Shown here in pieces: positions 36,801-42,386 of a stretch of 64,000 nt of DNA. Origin of the DNA: Elusimicrobiales bacterium (lineage in GTDB: Bacteria > Elusimicrobiota > Elusimicrobia > Elusimicrobiales > Elusimicrobiaceae); contig JBAZJT010000012.1 in NCBI GenBank assembly GCA_041651175.1, positions 23,115 through 87,114 on the forward strand. The letters are read 5' to 3'. Made by a program: the position numbers and the translations under genes. The notes below the pieces were generated by a model that did not search any database, was not told the origin of the DNA, and worked only from the letters and a program-made list of their open reading frames with translations. Each line of letters starts with the position of its first letter. Position 1 is the stretch's first letter.

Positions 36801-36971
36801 GCCGCCGCCCGTGGCGTAGTAGACGTCTATGTTGGAGACGTAGAGGTTCTGGGCCAGAGACTTCGCCGGCAGTATGGCGGAAACGGCAAGGCACAGACCG
36901 GCGAAAACGCCAGTTTTCGCAAGTCCATTCCGCACACAGCGCAGCAGCCTCGCTCCGGCATAAACCGCCAT
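24846..36971 (-). CDS. Giant exported FlgD-Ig repeat protein (4041 residues)
   Basis: The product has a signal peptide (about 1-41) and a cysteine-containing N-terminal region. About 15 long repeats follow, 13 of them clear, and then a FlgD-Ig-like C-terminal domain (YPNPLRQSKGCFDFGNF ... RGVYFAVLQL). Each clear unit is about 243 residues and holds two Ig-like halves, one around WDGRDDLGRYVSSGTY and one around FWDGVST...QPDGLYPV. The frame is unbroken. Eight successive intervals between copies of the AYSTAPVA codons are exactly 729 bp. It is probably a secreted or surface filamentous protein whose C-terminus resembles sorting/FlgD-type domains. The next gene encodes a PorV-like partner. A promoter at 36978-37005 leaves only 6 bases before the ATG. 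Confidence 0.93.
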   Translation of the reverse strand: MAVYAGARLLRCVRNGLAKTGVFAGLCLAVSAILPAKSLAQNLYVSNIDVYYATGGGDQYCIGQYNFANCSWLNGCRSYGDTSGGQNPVATAALIEYDQPNLHAAYPAACLALCATLQCVNTQPPTHNSTTGELIPEHTAAFGVDELTFEVFKFQAGANPLDPGSAPPIRTIPLYNVGTCPPDTAMYQFAPKCAAWDGYYNIDGEFGKTNGQFGFRAHVKTNQSGPSIGNITIEQTSAYPGQNQYPITVNVTDIHSLRSSPTVVGKITPVAAEPYNIQYRLSKDAVTSVRIETCNGSGTCATVRNIATNQPRFGEGTPNGTLANGDSWDGRNNAGDMMSAGNYIARIAAYSNDDAGQDIAYPAAHQISMDPLQITDFRVKSLGSGATDLASVSYMLTESATVYMYVYPADTTFGDVNTVPPTASNTPIYSRIEAQPFRQSAPPTMTTWDGRDNNNNIVEDGDYIYAIWASMPGCTHTEGDATCTHTTIYTQKAYTGIVSINRGFPAALLAPSSTVIGSSPSVSNVPPYQLKYSYDRTCSISLQITTTDGTLVRTLLVNSTPVDAYPTFVYWDGKDDDGNYVDDGMYMAVMQAQDPLFPGKTFRSYQTFPVGQFRMTDVVIAPLLGNTTAQAAISYLLSNTLHTDIRIYPPGTIVPTAGTWPPTVAATPVKTFTDVRPGKMKITEVWDGLDPATHEQVADGLYPVLMMAYDDATPAHYVTDRMVVMLPIARGPVYVSDISMTSTVIGSSPALSNQPPFNFIFSYNRPCTFNLRIFTTGGTLVRDVLNGYMPADTLQTTVPWDGMDDQGRYVSSGTYVAELDAADTLDPTKTTMSHVSFLLDQFRLTDLSVTPLLGSATSQAGISYMPSQTMNTDIRIYPPGTQIPTDTWPPPYVINSTAPVKTFNNVRPGRLKATEYWDGMSGNVPLPDGLYPVVVLAYSTAPVAVFDPTGVTSVSVPYYYATDRVVQMISIARGPLYVRDVAMTSSVAGSSPAMSNLNPFTFSYSYNRPCVVDLQIRTSTGALVRDLLKDYKPGDTYQSTVYWDGLDDAGRYVSSGTYVAALFAYDVFFPTQTATSYTQFSVDMFRITDLETTPLLGGTTSQGTVSYMLSQTMNTDVIIYPPGTQVPTDGAWPPAVSTPPVMSFNGVRPERLKVTEFWDGVSTTTHTSMPDGLYPVAVLAYSTAPVAVYDPFSNTISTVPYYYATDRAVQMLTVSRGPVYLNDLSMTATTVGSSPAVSNVAPFTIKFSYNKPCSVDVRIITSTGALVRDLIIGYRPADAYQSSVIWDGRDDLGRYVSSGTYAAEVTAYDSLFPAKTFTAYTYFLVDQFRITDISVLPLLSGATAQGAVSYMLSQTMNTDIRIYPPGTQVPTNDVWPPVISTAPVMVFNGVRPEKLKVTEFWDGISTFTHTIQPDGLYPVVITAYSTAPVAVYDAFSNTISTVPYYYATDRTVYMMTVARGPLYLHDVAMTSSVAGSSPALTSLAPFTFNFSYNRPCSVDVKILTSTGAVVRDLIVNYRPADSYQSSVIWDGRDDLGRYVSSGTYMAELTAYDVFFPTQSVRSYTYFNVDQFRLGDVYVSPLLGGTTAQGSVSYLLSQTMNTDIRIYPPGTQIATNDVWPPAITTAPVMSYAGVRPERLKITEFWDGVSTTTNTTLPDGLYPVLVMAYSTAPVAIYDPQANTITQVSSYYATDRVVQMLTVSRGPVYLSDVSMTSTVAGSSPSLNYLPPYTVKFSYNRPCAVDARIITSTGALVRDLVIGYKPADTAQNSIVWDGKDDLGRYVSSGTYAVELKAYDVLFPEKVFTAYTYFIADQYRITDIAVSSLLGGATAQGSVTYLLGQTMATDIRIYPPGTQIATNGAWPPAITTAPVMTYTGIRPGKMRTTEFWDGISTTTHVTLPDGLYPVLVMAYSTAPVAIYDTAANTVTQPALYYATDRVVEMMTVSRGPVYLSDVALASSVAGSSPALTSLAPFTIGFSYNRPCAVDVRIITSTGALVRDLAIGYKPADATRGSVSWDGRDDLGRYVSSGTYGAEITAYDALFPEKTFTAYVYFPVDQFRITDIAVSPLLSGATAQGAVSYLLSQTMNTDVRIYPPGTQIPTNGAWPPVISTQPVMVFNGVRPERLRVNEFWDGVSTFTHVIQPDGLYPVVVMAYSTAPVAIYDPASNTITSVPYYYATDRVVQMLTIARGPLYLNNVAMTSTVAGASPTLSNLPPFNFSFSYSRPCSVDVRILTSTGALVRDLVSGYNPGDTYQSSVVWDGRDDLGRFVSSGTYMAELIAYDVFFPTQSVRSYTYFIADQFRISDVSVAPLLGGATAQGAVSYLLGQTMATDIRIYPPGTQIATNGAWPPVVSTAPVMTYSGVRPGRLPVSEFWDGVSTTTNITQPDGLYPVVVLAYSTAPVAVYDTAANTVTQMSSYCATDRIVGMMTVSRGPIYLSEMSVLSTVAGSTPSLGNLPPYTVKFAYNRDCAVNVRIITSTGALVRDITAGYKVADGSQSSVVWDGRDDMGRFVSSGTYAFQLTAYDSLAPAKVFTAYSYFVADQFRIVDVAVAPLLGGATAQGSITYLMGQTMNTDIRIYPPGTQIPTNGAWPPAISTQPVMVFSGVRPEKLRVTEFWDGVSTNTHTMQPDGLYPVLLTAYSTAPVAVYDPQANTITQAASYYATDRIVQMLTVSRGPVYLSDVSMTSTVAGSSPALSYLPPYTVKFSYNRPCAVSVKIVTSTGALVREIVSGYQPADATQGSVSWDGRDDLGRFVSSGTYGAELTAYDTLFPDKTFTAYVYFQVDQFRISDLAISPLLSGATAQGAISYLLSQTMNADIRIYPPGTQIPTTGAWPPAISTEPVMIFDGVRPEKMRVTEYWDGVSTNTHAVQPDGVYPVVIMAYSTAPVAVYNPLSNSISTVPYYYATDRIVQMLTVARGPLYLRDVSMTSSVTGSSPVLANLPPFGLTFSYNRSCTVDARILTSTGALVRDIINGYRPADVYQSSVYWDGRDDAGRFVSSGTYIAELIAYDVFFPTQSVRSQTYFIADQFRLGDVSVSPLLGGATAQGSVTYLLSQTMNADIRIYPPGTKIATGGAWPPAISTEPVMVYTGARAGRLRTTEFWDGVSTHTRTMQPDGIYPVLMTAYSTAPVAIYDTAANTVTEVNSYYATDRVVEMMTVSRGPLYISDVSMTATVVGASPSISNLAPFTFRFALNRAAVVDLKILTSTGAVVKDLLVSYKPVDSYNVSVQWDGTDDLGRYVSSGTYTAEISAYDAQFPEKTAASYTYFLVDQFRIIDASVTPLLGGTTSQTAISYLMSQMMNTDIRVYPPGTAIPSAGAWPPVIATAPVKTFSSVRPGRLKVTELWDGYSGDVMLADGLYPVVMMAYSTAPVAVYNPASNIISTATYYYATDRVVEMLQISRGPLYPSDFAVTASVLGSSPEIANLPPYSFRFAYTRQCAVGLRILTSTGAVVRDLTNGYKPTDSFQASVNWDGINDNGYFVSSGTYTAELVAYDTTFPDKVTKFYFNFLVDQFRITDVSATPLLGGASAQASITYMLNQTMNANIYIYPPGTAIPTAGVWPPSITTAPVMTFIGVKPGRFKITEYWDGIRNQVMEPDGLHPVVILAYSTAPVAVYNPGANQIVSVPAYYATDRIVAMLPVTRGPVFLNDVNILPTVPNLANSSDTVKLPPYQVSFTVTRLSSVTISAIDITGARCTAPKFVNNICKHINAGSLYDAGVMNREYWDGTDDYGQPVSIGAYQIQIVAYNYPGENLQQATTYQNPIDVNPFQVYDIGIGDITARVSSGTVAYQLSLPMKTAVQIFKPGIKIDPATGAPRDPLGNAATPIKVLSGIQPMQSVVHDIWDGTDTSLRPVPDGNYVFRIVSSTDSRLVDWVTGDICKLGDSCYKDIRYVADIKAYTTPLVLTVSRGAGVTGDVCDYFGENTVFYPNPLRQSKGCFDFGNFVPVQGDYSLRIYNIAGESVYSRQWYGVQPWTQLWTEWNRVNDTGNQVARGVYFAVLQLKSSTGSRQVCQVVRKLLLPDNTGPTPPSGYKCPRFTYTLQ
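26049..35468 (-). repeat. Thirteen tandem 723-729 bp units with a three-unit super-period
   Basis: Units begin at RGFPAALL or RGP(V/L/I)Y and repeat 13 times over 9420 bp. Marker words show that every third unit is most alike. LLSGATAQGA occurs only in the 4th, 7th and 10th units, at DNA positions 32935, 30748 and 28561. FFPTQSVRS occurs only in the 5th, 8th and 11th, at 32296, 30109 and 27922. Both sets are spaced exactly 2187 bp, which is three times 729. Outer units (1, 2, 12, 13) are more diverged. No other array or CRISPR structure is present. Confidence 0.9.
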
Positions 36972-36977
36972 ATGATT

Positions 36978-37005
36978 ATTCTATACATTTAGAGGGCGCA
37001 GTCAA
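36978..37005 (-). promoter_or_regulatory. Promoter of the giant repeat gene, leaderless spacing
   Basis: On the minus strand TTGACT (37005-37000) and TAGAAT (36983-36978) are 16 bases apart, and the ATG follows the -10 box by only 6 bases. Transcription would start at or next to the A of ATG. The -35 box overlaps the end of the preceding nucleotidyltransferase gene. Confidence 0.6.
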
Positions 37006-37709
37006 GGGGTATTTCTGGCGGCGAAAACACGGGCTTTTTCCAGGGTTTCGGGGCGGCCTATATCGCTCCAGAACCAGCGGTCGCAGCGGAAGGCCTTGAT
37101 TTTGCCCCCCTCCCTCGCCAGCCGGAGGAAAAATTCCACTATGGAAAACGGCCCCGTTTCGGTCATAAGCGGCAATGCCGCCGGAGAAACGGCGTAAACA
37201 TCCCCGTTGCCCAGCCGCGCGCAATCCGCGAATTCCGGCGATTTTGTCCAGCGCCCGCGCAAAAACCCGTCCGGTCCGAAAGCCAGCGGGCGCGAGGTCT
37301 CCCTTGCCGAAACCGCCATGGTAACCAGCGCGCCGCCACGCAAGTGCGCGGCATAAAGCGCGTTTATATCCATATCCGTGAACACGTCCGCGTTGTGGAC
37401 CAGAAACGGCTCCCCGTCCGAAAAAAACCACGAGGCTTTTTTTATTCCGCCGCCGGTGTCCAGCAGTTGCGGCTCGCAGGACTGCTCCACCCGTATGCCG
37501 AAATTATTTTTTTCCTCCAGGAAGCGCGCCACTTTGTCCGCGTGATGGTGGGTGTTGATTATTATGCCGTCAACCCCAGCGGCCACAAGCCGCAGAATAA
37601 CCCTTTCCAGCATGGGTTTTCCGCCCACTTCTATAAGCGCCTTGGGGATTTCATCGGTCAGCGGGCGCAGCCTGCTGCCGACGCCGGCGGCCAAAATCAT
37701 CGCTTTCAT
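37002..37709 (-). CDS. Sugar-1-phosphate nucleotidyltransferase, MurU-like
   Basis: A 235-residue enzyme starting MKAMILAAGVGSRLRPLTDE. The signature continues with PKALIEVGGKPMLERVI and the metal-site HNADVFTD. Size and sequence fit MurU (MurNAc-1-phosphate uridylyltransferase), and the gene overlaps by ATGA with an AmgK-like kinase; in Pseudomonas the two recycle MurNAc to UDP-MurNAc without the usual de novo route. A general glucose- or mannose-1-phosphate transferase cannot be excluded. The open frame to 37955 is antisense or shadow sequence inside the kinase gene. Confidence 0.8.
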   Translation of the reverse strand: MKAMILAAGVGSRLRPLTDEIPKALIEVGGKPMLERVILRLVAAGVDGIIINTHHHADKVARFLEEKNNFGIRVEQSCEPQLLDTGGGIKKASWFFSDGEPFLVHNADVFTDMDINALYAAHLRGGALVTMAVSARETSRPLAFGPDGFLRGRWTKSPEFADCARLGNGDVYAVSPAALPLMTETGPFSIVEFFLRLAREGGKIKAFRCDRWFWSDIGRPETLEKARVFAARNTP

Positions 37710-39130
37710 TTTTCGTTTTCCAGCGCGAGGTGGCGCAATTCCACCTCCACGCCGTACTGCTCGCGCAGATGCCGGGCCAGCGACTCGGCGCAGTATACCG
37801 AGCGGTGCCTGCCCCCCGTGCAGCCGAAGGCGGCCTGCAAATCGGTGAAGTTGCGGTTGCGGTAATTCTCCACGCTCTGGCCGACCAGCGCGTAAACGCC
37901 GTCCAGGAAACGGCTTATTTCGCTGTCGTTTTTGAAATAGTCCACGATGGCGCAATCCCTGCCGGTCAAATGCGCGTATACCTCGTAACGGCCCGGGTTG
38001 GGCAGCGCGCGGCAGTCAAAGACATATCCGCCGCCGTGGCATTTCTCGTCCATCGGCAGGCCCTGCTTGTAGGAAAAGCTCTGTATCCGCACCGTCAGCG
38101 CCGGGGACGCCGCCCCGAAACGCCGCAGATACGAGGAGGCCACAATCCTGCGCAGCGCGGCGGTAAGCGCGGGAAACCGTTTCATATCCGCCTTGCGCAG
38201 CAGGTATTCAAGGTTGCGTATGGCGTAGGGAATGCTTTGCAGGAAATGGGTTTTCTTCTCGTGAAAGCCGCGCAGCCCGTAGGCGCCCATGGCCTGCATG
38301 ATGCGGATGAATACATATCCGTAATAATGCGTCCGGAAGCGCGCGCGGTCCACGGGCACCAGCTTGCGGACTTCCTCCAGATAAAGCTCCAGCAGTTCCT
38401 CGCGTATGTCAAAAGGCATGTCCGCCTTGGCGTCAAACAGAAGCGAGGCTATGTCGTATTGCAGCGCGCCTTTGCGCCCGCCCTGGTAGTCTATGAACCA
38501 GGGGCCGTCCTCGCGCGCCATTATGTTGCGCGACTGGAAATCGCGGTAAAGGAAGCCTTCCCCCTCCGCCTCAAGCAGGAAATCGGCGAAACGGTTGAAA
38601 TCGTCTTCCAGTTCCTGCTCGTTGAAAGGGATTTTCGCCAGCCGCAGGAAGTAATACTTGAAATAGTTGAGGTCCCACATCATGGACTGCCGGTCAAAAG
38701 CCGCGCGCGGGTGGCAGAGGCTGTAATCCAGCGTTTTTCCGGCGACAAGCTGGAACTGCGGCAGCATTTTGACGGCCTTGCGGTAAACCTCCAGCGCCTG
38801 CGCCGGGAATGGCGCGCCCTGTTTGCGCAGCGAGCTTAAAAGCTGAAACAGATTCGTGCGCCCCAGGTCCTCTTCAAGATAAATGCCGTTGTCCAGGTCC
38901 TCGGCATAAATCTCGGGCACGGGCAGCCCGCATTTCCTGAAATGGCGCGAAAATCCCAGAAAAGCAGCGTTCTCCCGCCGGTCGGAATTGGCCGCGCCGA
39001 TGACGCTGCGCTTGCCGTCCTTAAGGCGGAACAACTGCCTGTCGGAGCCGTCGCCGGGCAACGACTCTATGGACAGCGGCTCATTGCCGTAATGCTTTGT
39101 GAAAAGGCTCTTCAGGGGCCCCTGCATCAT
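37706..39130 (-). CDS. AmgK-like sugar kinase fused to a RapZ C-terminal domain
   Basis: A 474-residue protein. Residues 1-320 form an aminoglycoside-phosphotransferase-type kinase: ATP-site strands, LYRDFQSRNIM as the catalytic loop (Asp) and FIDYQGGRKG as the metal site, as in AmgK, the MurNAc/GlcNAc anomeric kinase. From about 345 the sequence changes to a RapZ/YvcJ C-terminal domain: IQSFSYKQGLP, YVFDCRALPNPG, LTGRD and GCTGGRHRSVY. In E. coli that domain senses glucosamine-6-phosphate and binds small RNAs. The RapZ N-terminal P-loop domain is absent. ATG 39130 overlaps the metG stop. Confidence 0.82.
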   Translation of the reverse strand: MMQGPLKSLFTKHYGNEPLSIESLPGDGSDRQLFRLKDGKRSVIGAANSDRRENAAFLGFSRHFRKCGLPVPEIYAEDLDNGIYLEEDLGRTNLFQLLSSLRKQGAPFPAQALEVYRKAVKMLPQFQLVAGKTLDYSLCHPRAAFDRQSMMWDLNYFKYYFLRLAKIPFNEQELEDDFNRFADFLLEAEGEGFLYRDFQSRNIMAREDGPWFIDYQGGRKGALQYDIASLLFDAKADMPFDIREELLELYLEEVRKLVPVDRARFRTHYYGYVFIRIMQAMGAYGLRGFHEKKTHFLQSIPYAIRNLEYLLRKADMKRFPALTAALRRIVASSYLRRFGAASPALTVRIQSFSYKQGLPMDEKCHGGGYVFDCRALPNPGRYEVYAHLTGRDCAIVDYFKNDSEISRFLDGVYALVGQSVENYRNRNFTDLQAAFGCTGGRHRSVYCAESLARHLREQYGVEVELRHLALENEK

Positions 39131-40611
39131 ACCTTCCTCGGGAAAAGCGGCGGCGACTTGCAGATTTTCCCCCCGCACTCGCCCGGCTCAAACTGGCGCA
39201 CGCCAAGCTGCGACTGCATCTTGGCGGCGGTGTCGGGCATGAAAGGCTCTATCCACGCGGCCACCATGCGCAGGCACCACACCAACTCAAAAAGCAGTAT
39301 TTTCAAATCGGCGGTGTCGGTTTTGGCCATCACCCAGGGTTTTTTATGGTCAATTTCGGCATTGAGTTTGCCCACTATTGCCCAGGCCGCGTCCAGCGCC
39401 TTGTCAAACTCCAGCCGCTCCATATGGCCGTCTATCGCGGCGGCTGCGGCGCGCGCCTGCGCCACAAGCGCAAAGCCGCCATCCGGCGCTTTGGCGGGCA
39501 GCTCGCCGTTAAGATATTTGTCCACCATGTTGGTTACGCGCGAAACCAGATTTCCCAGGTCGTTTGCCAGATCCGCATTGTAGCGCCGCTTGAACGATTC
39601 GCGCGAAAAATCGCCGTCCCCGCCGAATGGAACCTCGCGGAACACGAAATAGCGCAGCGCGTCCAGCCCGTACTCCTTGGCGACCTCGGCGGGATTTACG
39701 ATATTGCCGCGCGATTTGGACATTTTCTCGCCGTCCACCGTCCACCAGCCGTGGGCGAAAACTTTTTTGGGAAGCGGCAGCTCCAGCGCCATCAACATGG
39801 CGGGCCACATCACGGCGTGGAAACGGAAAATCTCCTTGCCCACCAGATGAATGTCCGCCGGCCAGTGCTCCGCGAACCGCGGCTGCGCCACGCCGTCCCA
39901 GCCGGCGGCGGTTATATAGTTGAACAATGCGTCAAACCACACGTAAATCGTGTGCGCCGGCGCGGAGGGAACCCGTATCCCCCACGAAACCTTGGTCCGC
40001 GTTACCGACACGTCCTGCAGGCCCGATGAGACGAAATTTATTATCTCCTGTCTTCTGCCCTGCGGCGCCAGAAAGCCGGGATTATTTTTGTAATGCTCCA
40101 GCAGCCTGTCCTGATAGCGCGAGAGGCGGAAAAAATACGTCTCCTCCTTCACATGCTCCGCCGGCTTTTTATGCACGGGGCAGAGGCCGCCCTCAAGCAG
40201 CTCGCCGGCGTCGTAGTAAGCCTCGCACGGATAGCAGTAAAGCCCCTCGTAGCTGCCGGGATAAATGTCGCCGGTTTTGAGCATTTTTTCAAAGGCGGCC
40301 TGCACCGGTTTTTCGTGGCGCGGCTCGGTTGTGCGGATGAAATCGTCGTATTTGATGTCCAGAGTCCGCCACATTTCCTTGTAGGCGGCGGCAACCTCGT
40401 CGCAGTGCTGCTGCGGCTGCTTGCCGTTGGCGGCTGCGATTTTTTCAATATTGGCGCCGTGTTCGTCGGTGCCGGTGAGGAAATGCACGGTTTCGCCCCG
40501 CGCGCGCCGCCAGCGGGCCAGAACATCGGCGGCCAGGGTGGTGTAGGAATGCCCGATATGCGGCACCGAGTTCACATAATAAAGCGGCGTGGTAACATAG
40601 AACTTTTTCAT
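39127..40611 (-). CDS. metG: Methionyl-tRNA synthetase
   Basis: A 494-residue class I synthetase. The HIGH motif is present as PHIGHSYT near residue 15 and the KMSKS motif as KMSKSRGN near 290. A zinc-knuckle-like segment (YCYPCEAYY ... LCPVHKK) lies around 125-150. The C-terminal tRNA-binding appendage found in longer forms is absent. GAGGAC precedes ATG 40611. It follows holB by 7 bases, a neighbour pair seen in many bacteria along with tmk. Confidence 0.95.
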   Translation of the reverse strand: MKKFYVTTPLYYVNSVPHIGHSYTTLAADVLARWRRARGETVHFLTGTDEHGANIEKIAAANGKQPQQHCDEVAAAYKEMWRTLDIKYDDFIRTTEPRHEKPVQAAFEKMLKTGDIYPGSYEGLYCYPCEAYYDAGELLEGGLCPVHKKPAEHVKEETYFFRLSRYQDRLLEHYKNNPGFLAPQGRRQEIINFVSSGLQDVSVTRTKVSWGIRVPSAPAHTIYVWFDALFNYITAAGWDGVAQPRFAEHWPADIHLVGKEIFRFHAVMWPAMLMALELPLPKKVFAHGWWTVDGEKMSKSRGNIVNPAEVAKEYGLDALRYFVFREVPFGGDGDFSRESFKRRYNADLANDLGNLVSRVTNMVDKYLNGELPAKAPDGGFALVAQARAAAAAIDGHMERLEFDKALDAAWAIVGKLNAEIDHKKPWVMAKTDTADLKILLFELVWCLRMVAAWIEPFMPDTAAKMQSQLGVRQFEPGECGGKICKSPPLFPRKV

Positions 40612-40618
40612 GTTGTCC

Positions 40619-41590
40619 TCATCGTGTTGAAAACACCGGGATTTGCAGGCGCGCGGCTTCAAGCAGCGCGGCCTCCAGCGTCAGTTGCGGCGAGACGTTG
40701 CGGTTTATGTAATCCCGGTGCGTAAAAAGTCTGGTTATGACGCCCTTCAACTCGTCCTTGGCTCTGGAGGGCGGACGGGCGCGCCACGCCGCCGCCGCGG
40801 AGTTTATCAGCAGCTCTATAATCAGCGCGGCGTCCTGTCTGGCAAGGTGCAGTTCCTTTGGCAGCGAGGAGGCCGCCCTGAACGGATAAAGCGGGTCCAG
40901 CGGGTCCAGGCCGGACAAATCCTCCAGCAGCTCCCGGACCTTCATCGCCCGGCTGACCGAGCCTTCCGAAACCGCCGCCAGCCGCTGCGCCTCGTCCATG
41001 GCGCAGCCCTGCTGCACCAGTATCTCCGCGAAAACATCGTCGGCCAGCGGCATAAATCTAACCGGCTGGCAGCGCGAGACTATGGTGGGGCGCATATCCT
41101 CGCGCTTGACGGCCAGCAGTATCCACAGCATTTGCGGGGGCGGCTCCTCCAGCAGCTTGAGCAACGCGTTCTGCGCGGCCTCCTGCATGGTTTCGGCCCC
41201 GTCTATGATGAAAACCTTCCACCCGCCGGAGACGGATTTCTGCTGCGCCATCTCAAGCGCGCGGCGCACGGTGTCCACGCGGAGATGCTTCTGCTCCCCG
41301 GCGTCCTCGTCGCGCAACTGGGCCTGGAAATCGCGGTTGACTATCACTGCATCGGGATGCGCGCCTTTGGGAACGCGGAGGCAGGCGGGGCATTCGCCGC
41401 AGCTGCCGTCGGCGGTTTTGGCTATGGCGTTTTCGCAGAGCAGCGCTTTGGCTGTTTCCACCGCGGCGAGCATCTTTCCCGTTCCCGCCGGACCGAAAAA
41501 CAGCCAGGCGGGCGGCGTGCGCCCGCAGTCCACGGCGGATTTTATGCGCGCCAGCGCTCCCGGCTGTCCCAGCACCGAAGAAAAACCCAT
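40619..41590 (-). CDS. holB: DNA polymerase III subunit delta-prime
   Basis: A 323-residue clamp-loader AAA+ protein. The N-terminal domain has Walker A GPAGTGKM, in which the usual Ser/Thr after Lys is Met, a zinc-binding cysteine cluster (CGECPAC near 65), VFIIDGAETMQEAAQNALLK as Walker B/DExx region, and the sensor motif VSRC. Delta-prime subunits often lack full ATPase capacity, which fits the changed Walker A. It loads the sliding clamp with the other subunits. The gene is separated from tmk by the 162-bp element at 41607-41768. Confidence 0.9.
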   Translation of the reverse strand: MGFSSVLGQPGALARIKSAVDCGRTPPAWLFFGPAGTGKMLAAVETAKALLCENAIAKTADGSCGECPACLRVPKGAHPDAVIVNRDFQAQLRDEDAGEQKHLRVDTVRRALEMAQQKSVSGGWKVFIIDGAETMQEAAQNALLKLLEEPPPQMLWILLAVKREDMRPTIVSRCQPVRFMPLADDVFAEILVQQGCAMDEAQRLAAVSEGSVSRAMKVRELLEDLSGLDPLDPLYPFRAASSLPKELHLARQDAALIIELLINSAAAAWRARPPSRAKDELKGVITRLFTHRDYINRNVSPQLTLEAALLEAARLQIPVFSTR

Positions 41591-41606
41591 TACCCGCCCT
41601 CTCTTA

Positions 41607-41768
41607 GAGCCTGTTCAAAATCTCTCTTTCGTAGCGAAAGCGGCGGTTTTGCCTCTGAGACGCAGCGGGCTGAGGCGAGCAGGCCGGTTGGCCTGTAAGC
41701 CGAAGACCGCGAAGTATCAGGGGCGAAAACGCCGCTTGCAGCAGAATACGGAGATTTTGAACAGGCTC
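41607..41768. mobile_element. MITE-like element with 18-bp terminal inverted repeats
   Basis: GAGCCTGTTCAAAATCTC at 41607-41624 is the exact reverse complement of 41751-41768. Directly outside each end stands the trinucleotide TTA (41604-41606 and 41769-41771), a likely 3-bp target duplication. The 162-bp body has no transposase and no convincing gene, so it would need an IS elsewhere in the genome. Three-base TNA duplications are known from IS5-group elements, but that family link is a guess. The right TTA is the tmk stop codon read on the minus strand. Confidence 0.85.
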
Positions 41769-42386
41769 TTAGCGGCATAACAGTTTATCCACCGCGCGGC
41801 GTATGGCGGACTGCACCTCGTCCGGCGGGAGGGCGGCGTCTGCAAGCACGGCGCGGCGCGTTTTGCGCGCCAGTTCCCTGTACCCGCGTCGCACCCGCGC
41901 GCGGAATTTGGCGTTTTCCCTTTCCAGCCTGTCCGGCGCTTCCCGGCGGCGGCGTTTGCCGAAAAAACTCTCCGGCATATCAAGCACAACTGTTAAATCC
42001 GGCTCCAGCCCGGCGGTTGCGATTTTATTGAGCCGGTCTATGGTTTTCAAATCCAGGCCCCGCCCGTAACCCTGATACGCGGCGGTGGACATAGTGAACC
42101 GCTCCGAAATCACTATGCAGCCGGCTTTCAGCGCGGGCAGTATTTTCTCCTGCACATGCTGGGCGCGCGACGCCTCGTAAAGCAAAAGCTCCGCCAGCGG
42201 GCAAATGCGCTGCCTGGGATTGAGTATGACGGAACGCACCGCCTCGGCCAGCTTTGTGCCGCCGGGCTCGCGCGTCAGAACCACGTTGCGGCCCAGCCCG
42301 CGCAGGTATTCCACAAGCGGGCCGGACTGGGTTGATTTTCCCGTCCTGTCCGGCCCTTCCAGCACGATAAAAAGGCCTTTCTTCAT
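41769..42386 (-). CDS. tmk: Thymidylate kinase
   Basis: A 205-residue kinase with P-loop GPDRTGKST at residues 10-18, the TREPGGT motif near 40 and SERFTMSTAAYQGYGRGL, equivalent to the DRYxxSTxAYQG motif with conservative changes (Glu for Asp, Phe for Tyr). Arg in the P-loop resembles the yeast/human-type enzyme, yet a lid rich in Arg (GKRRRREAP) is also present. It phosphorylates dTMP. ATG 42386 forms an ATGA overlap with the upstream methyltransferase. Its TAA stop is part of the target duplication of the neighbouring MITE. Confidence 0.93.
   Translation of the reverse strand: MKKGLFIVLEGPDRTGKSTQSGPLVEYLRGLGRNVVLTREPGGTKLAEAVRSVILNPRQRICPLAELLLYEASRAQHVQEKILPALKAGCIVISERFTMSTAAYQGYGRGLDLKTIDRLNKIATAGLEPDLTVVLDMPESFFGKRRRREAPDRLERENAKFRARVRRGYRELARKTRRAVLADAALPPDEVQSAIRRAVDKLLCR

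Noticed and set aside
41590..41778. 62-codon minus-strand open frame between holB and tmk
   Set aside because: It is almost wholly the MITE-like element, including both inverted ends.
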